From the NCBI GenBank assembly GCA_020073185.1, contig JAIQFT010000018.1:27044-91043 (forward strand): a stretch of DNA of 64,000 nt. The letters run 5' to 3'. The notes under the pieces are model-generated. The model did not search any database and was not told the origin of the DNA. It saw only the letters and a program-made list of their open reading frames with translations. A program made the translations under genes and the position numbers. Shown piece by piece: positions 62,335 to 64,000 of this stretch (positions are counted from its first letter, which is position 1; every line of letters starts with the position of its first letter). This stretch comes from Terriglobia bacterium. GTDB taxonomy: Bacteria; Acidobacteriota; Terriglobia; Terriglobales; Acidobacteriaceae.

Positions 62335-62359
62335 TCAGCGTCTTAGCGTTGCGGACATG

Positions 62360-62389
62360 AAAACGGCGCCGCTCAGGCAGCGCCGTTTT
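62360..62389. terminator. Bidirectional terminator between ada and glpX
   Basis: AAAACGGCGC (62360-62369) pairs with GCGCCGTTTT (62380-62389), giving T runs on both strands for the two convergent genes. Confidence 0.85.
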
Positions 62390-62431
62390 GAATTGGGGCC
62401 AGCGACCAGCGACCATCGCCCATCGACTGTC

Positions 62432-63463
62432 TTAGGAGAAGCGAATCTTTACATCCTTGTTCTTCTCCAGGTGGATGGCGTCAATGAAGCGCACCTTGCC
62501 GGTGGACCTGGTCAGAATGAGTGACGAGGTGCGCACGCCTTCGCCGAAGAAGCGCACGCCGCGCATCAGTCCGCCGTCGGTCACGCCGGTAGCGGCGAAG
62601 ATCAACTGCTTGCCCGGCGCGAGGTCCTCGGCGGTGTAGACCTTGTTCTTGTCCTTGATCCCCATCTTGGCGATGCGCTCTTCCAGCGCCGGCTTGTCAA
62701 TCACCAGGCGGCCCAGCATGTAGCCGTTGAGGCAGCGCATGGCGGCCGCGGTGAGCACGCCTTCGGGCGCGCCGCCGGAGCCCATGACGGCGTGCACCCC
62801 GGTGCCGATGACGGCCGCGGAAATTCCCGCCGACAGGTCGCCGTCCCCGATCAGCTTGATGCGGGCGCCGGCCCTGCGGATGTCGTCGATTAGCTTCTCG
62901 TGCCGCGGGCGGTCGAGCACGATGACCACTAGGTCATCGACATCGCGCTCCAGGCTCTTGGCGATGTTCTTCAGGTTGTCGGCAACGGGCGCGTCCAGGT
63001 CCACCGCGCCACGGGACGAGGGCCCAACGATAATCTTTTCCATGTAGCAGTCGGGAGCATGAAGCAGGCCGCCGCGCTCGGACGCCGCGAGCACGGTAAT
63101 GGCGCCGGGCGATCCGGTGGCGCACAGGTTCGTACCTTCGAGCGGGTCCACGGCGATATCGATCTCCGGCACGGCGGTGCCGTCGGGGAACTCGGCGCCG
63201 ACGCGTTCGCCGATGTAGAGCATGGGGGCCTCGTCGCGCTCGCCCTCGCCGATGACGATAGTGCCCCTCATCGGTACTGTGTCCATGGTCTGCCGCATCG
63301 CCTCAGTGGCGACATGGTCGGAATACTTGCGCTCGCCCTGGCCCATGGTGTGCGCCGACGCGATGGCCGCGTTCTCCACCACGCGCAGAAACTCCAGCGC
63401 GAGATCGCTCTCGATGTTGACCCCGAATTGTTTGGCTGCTTTGGTTGTCACCTGTGTAGCCAT
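62432..63463 (-). CDS. glpX: Class II fructose-1,6-bisphosphatase GlpX
   Basis: A 343-residue gluconeogenic phosphatase. [15 protein letters not shown] and the metal site [14 protein letters not shown] are GlpX signatures, and [26 protein letters not shown] follows. It removes the 1-phosphate of fructose-1,6-bisphosphate in the cytoplasm, using Mn2+ or Mg2+ in the family. Some members also act on sedoheptulose bisphosphate. It is monocistronic and convergent with ada. Confidence 0.95.
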   Translation of the reverse strand: MATQVTTKAAKQFGVNIESDLALEFLRVVENAAIASAHTMGQGERKYSDHVATEAMRQTMDTVPMRGTIVIGEGERDEAPMLYIGERVGAEFPDGTAVPEIDIAVDPLEGTNLCATGSPGAITVLAASERGGLLHAPDCYMEKIIVGPSSRGAVDLDAPVADNLKNIAKSLERDVDDLVVIVLDRPRHEKLIDDIRRAGARIKLIGDGDLSAGISAAVIGTGVHAVMGSGGAPEGVLTAAAMRCLNGYMLGRLVIDKPALEERIAKMGIKDKNKVYTAEDLAPGKQLIFAATGVTDGGLMRGVRFFGEGVRTSSLILTRSTGKVRFIDAIHLEKNKDVKIRFS

Positions 63464-63652
63464 GGATGCCTCCTACCGGCATTGAACAGAAAGGCAACAA
63501 TGATGCGCCTGGGCGCAAAGCGGCGTCAATACCGCGCTCCCGGGCGCGGCGGGAATAAATCGGGCGCCGTCCGGTTATCCACCATGCAGAGCGAACGCGG
63601 TGGCGCCACCAGTCGCGATCCAGAAAAGAGCGAACAAGAAGGAGAATGTGAA

Positions 63653-64000
63653 ATGAAACCCCAGTTTAGTTCGATCGTTGTCCGCGCCGCCCTAGTCGCC
63701 ACCGTGGCCGCTGTCCTTTTCGCCATGAGCGGAACGGCTGAGGGGCAGGTCATCAACGCGACCTGGAAGACAGGCAAAAGCGTCACACTGAATATCTCCG
63801 TGCCCACAGAGGCTGGCGGCACGCTGCTGCCCCCCGGATCCTATGAAGTCACGGTCCGTAAGTCCGGCGGCGGTTCCGTCGTCGAATTCACGCGCTGGAC
63901 TTTCAACCCTTCTGCCCCGGAAGGTCTGCCGGTGTGGGACCGCGAGGTGGTGGCCACGGTGAACGCCATTCCGCAGGAGATGACCTCGGTGGCAATGCGC
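63653..64000 (+). CDS. Secreted protein of unknown function, cut by the window end
   Basis: A partial gene of 116 codons. AAGGAG lies about 9 nt before the ATG. A signal peptide (VVRAALVATVAAVLFAMSGTAEG) is followed by a beta-rich region (SVTLNISVPTEAGG, LLPPGSYEVTVRKSG). This pattern is seen in small periplasmic proteins of related genomes, but I do not recognise a family. The frame is open to the last base. Confidence 0.7.
   Translation, partial: MKPQFSSIVVRAALVATVAAVLFAMSGTAEGQVINATWKTGKSVTLNISVPTEAGGTLLPPGSYEVTVRKSGGGSVVEFTRWTFNPSAPEGLPVWDREVVATVNAIPQEMTSVAMR

Overview
The window looks like chromosome of a GC-rich, diderm, respiratory bacterium, most likely an Acidobacteriota member (class Terriglobia or a relative). 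This placement is inference. It rests on lipid A genes (lpxD, an LpxL-type acyltransferase), an Omp85/TamB export operon, futalosine-type menaquinone genes, a SYLF protein, an archaeal-type release-factor homologue and many short intergenic repeats. I saw no phage, no CRISPR array, no rRNA and no intact tRNA.

Layout. 0-6.4 kb: a degenerate response regulator, a probable structured small RNA, a SYLF lipoprotein-like gene, a monoheme cytochrome c, lipid A genes and a RibD-type reductase. 6.4-10.4 kb: a degenerate tRNA-like stretch, a large surface lipoprotein and a PEBP-family protein. 10.6-28.1 kb: a respiratory island with three Crp/Fnr proteins (one lacking its DNA-binding domain), an MtrA/MtrB-like decaheme cytochrome and porin, a 19-heme cytochrome with a cytochrome b partner, an 11-heme cytochrome fused to cytochrome b, a 7-heme NapC-like protein, an AhbD/NirJ-like radical SAM enzyme, a YwiC-like membrane protein and a RIC/ScdA di-iron repair protein. 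28.1-36.3 kb: a TMEM175-like channel, a GltP-type carrier and lysine genes (asd-lysC-dapB-dapA, then dapD as a separate unit). 36.5-44.3 kb: galT, aroK, a sigma/anti-sigma/DUF4097 operon, an MFS carrier and a ThiF/MoeB-like enzyme. 44.4-52.2 kb: an Omp85-SurA-like-TamB operon. 52.3-54.4 kb: menaquinone genes mqnP-mqnE. 54.7-56.9 kb: a ribosome-hibernation/sigma-factor fusion next to an archaeo-eukaryotic release-factor homologue. 57-64 kb: a frameshifted toxin-antitoxin pair, a glycosylasparaginase, an esterase, a GH17-like gene between direct repeats, Ada, glpX and a partial secreted protein.

How it works together. The island encodes about 47 c-type hemes and looks like a route from menaquinol (cytochrome b modules, NapC-like protein) through periplasmic multiheme wires to an outer-membrane MtrAB conduit. 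An operator, GTGA-N6-TCAC, recurs exactly eight times between genes from 9.7 to 23.5 kb, with a near match before the RIC gene. The recognition helices of both complete Crp proteins carry the R-E-x3-R pattern that E. coli CRP uses to read GTGA, so a local Crp regulon is the simplest reading.

The most unusual items are the HPF-sigma fusion beside the release-factor homologue, the Crp paralogue without a DNA-binding domain behind its own palindrome, a rod-shaped RNA of about 170 nt, palindromic or repeat DNA inserted in frame into aroK and lpxD, and a 186-bp MITE-like element with a perfect 9-bp target duplication.
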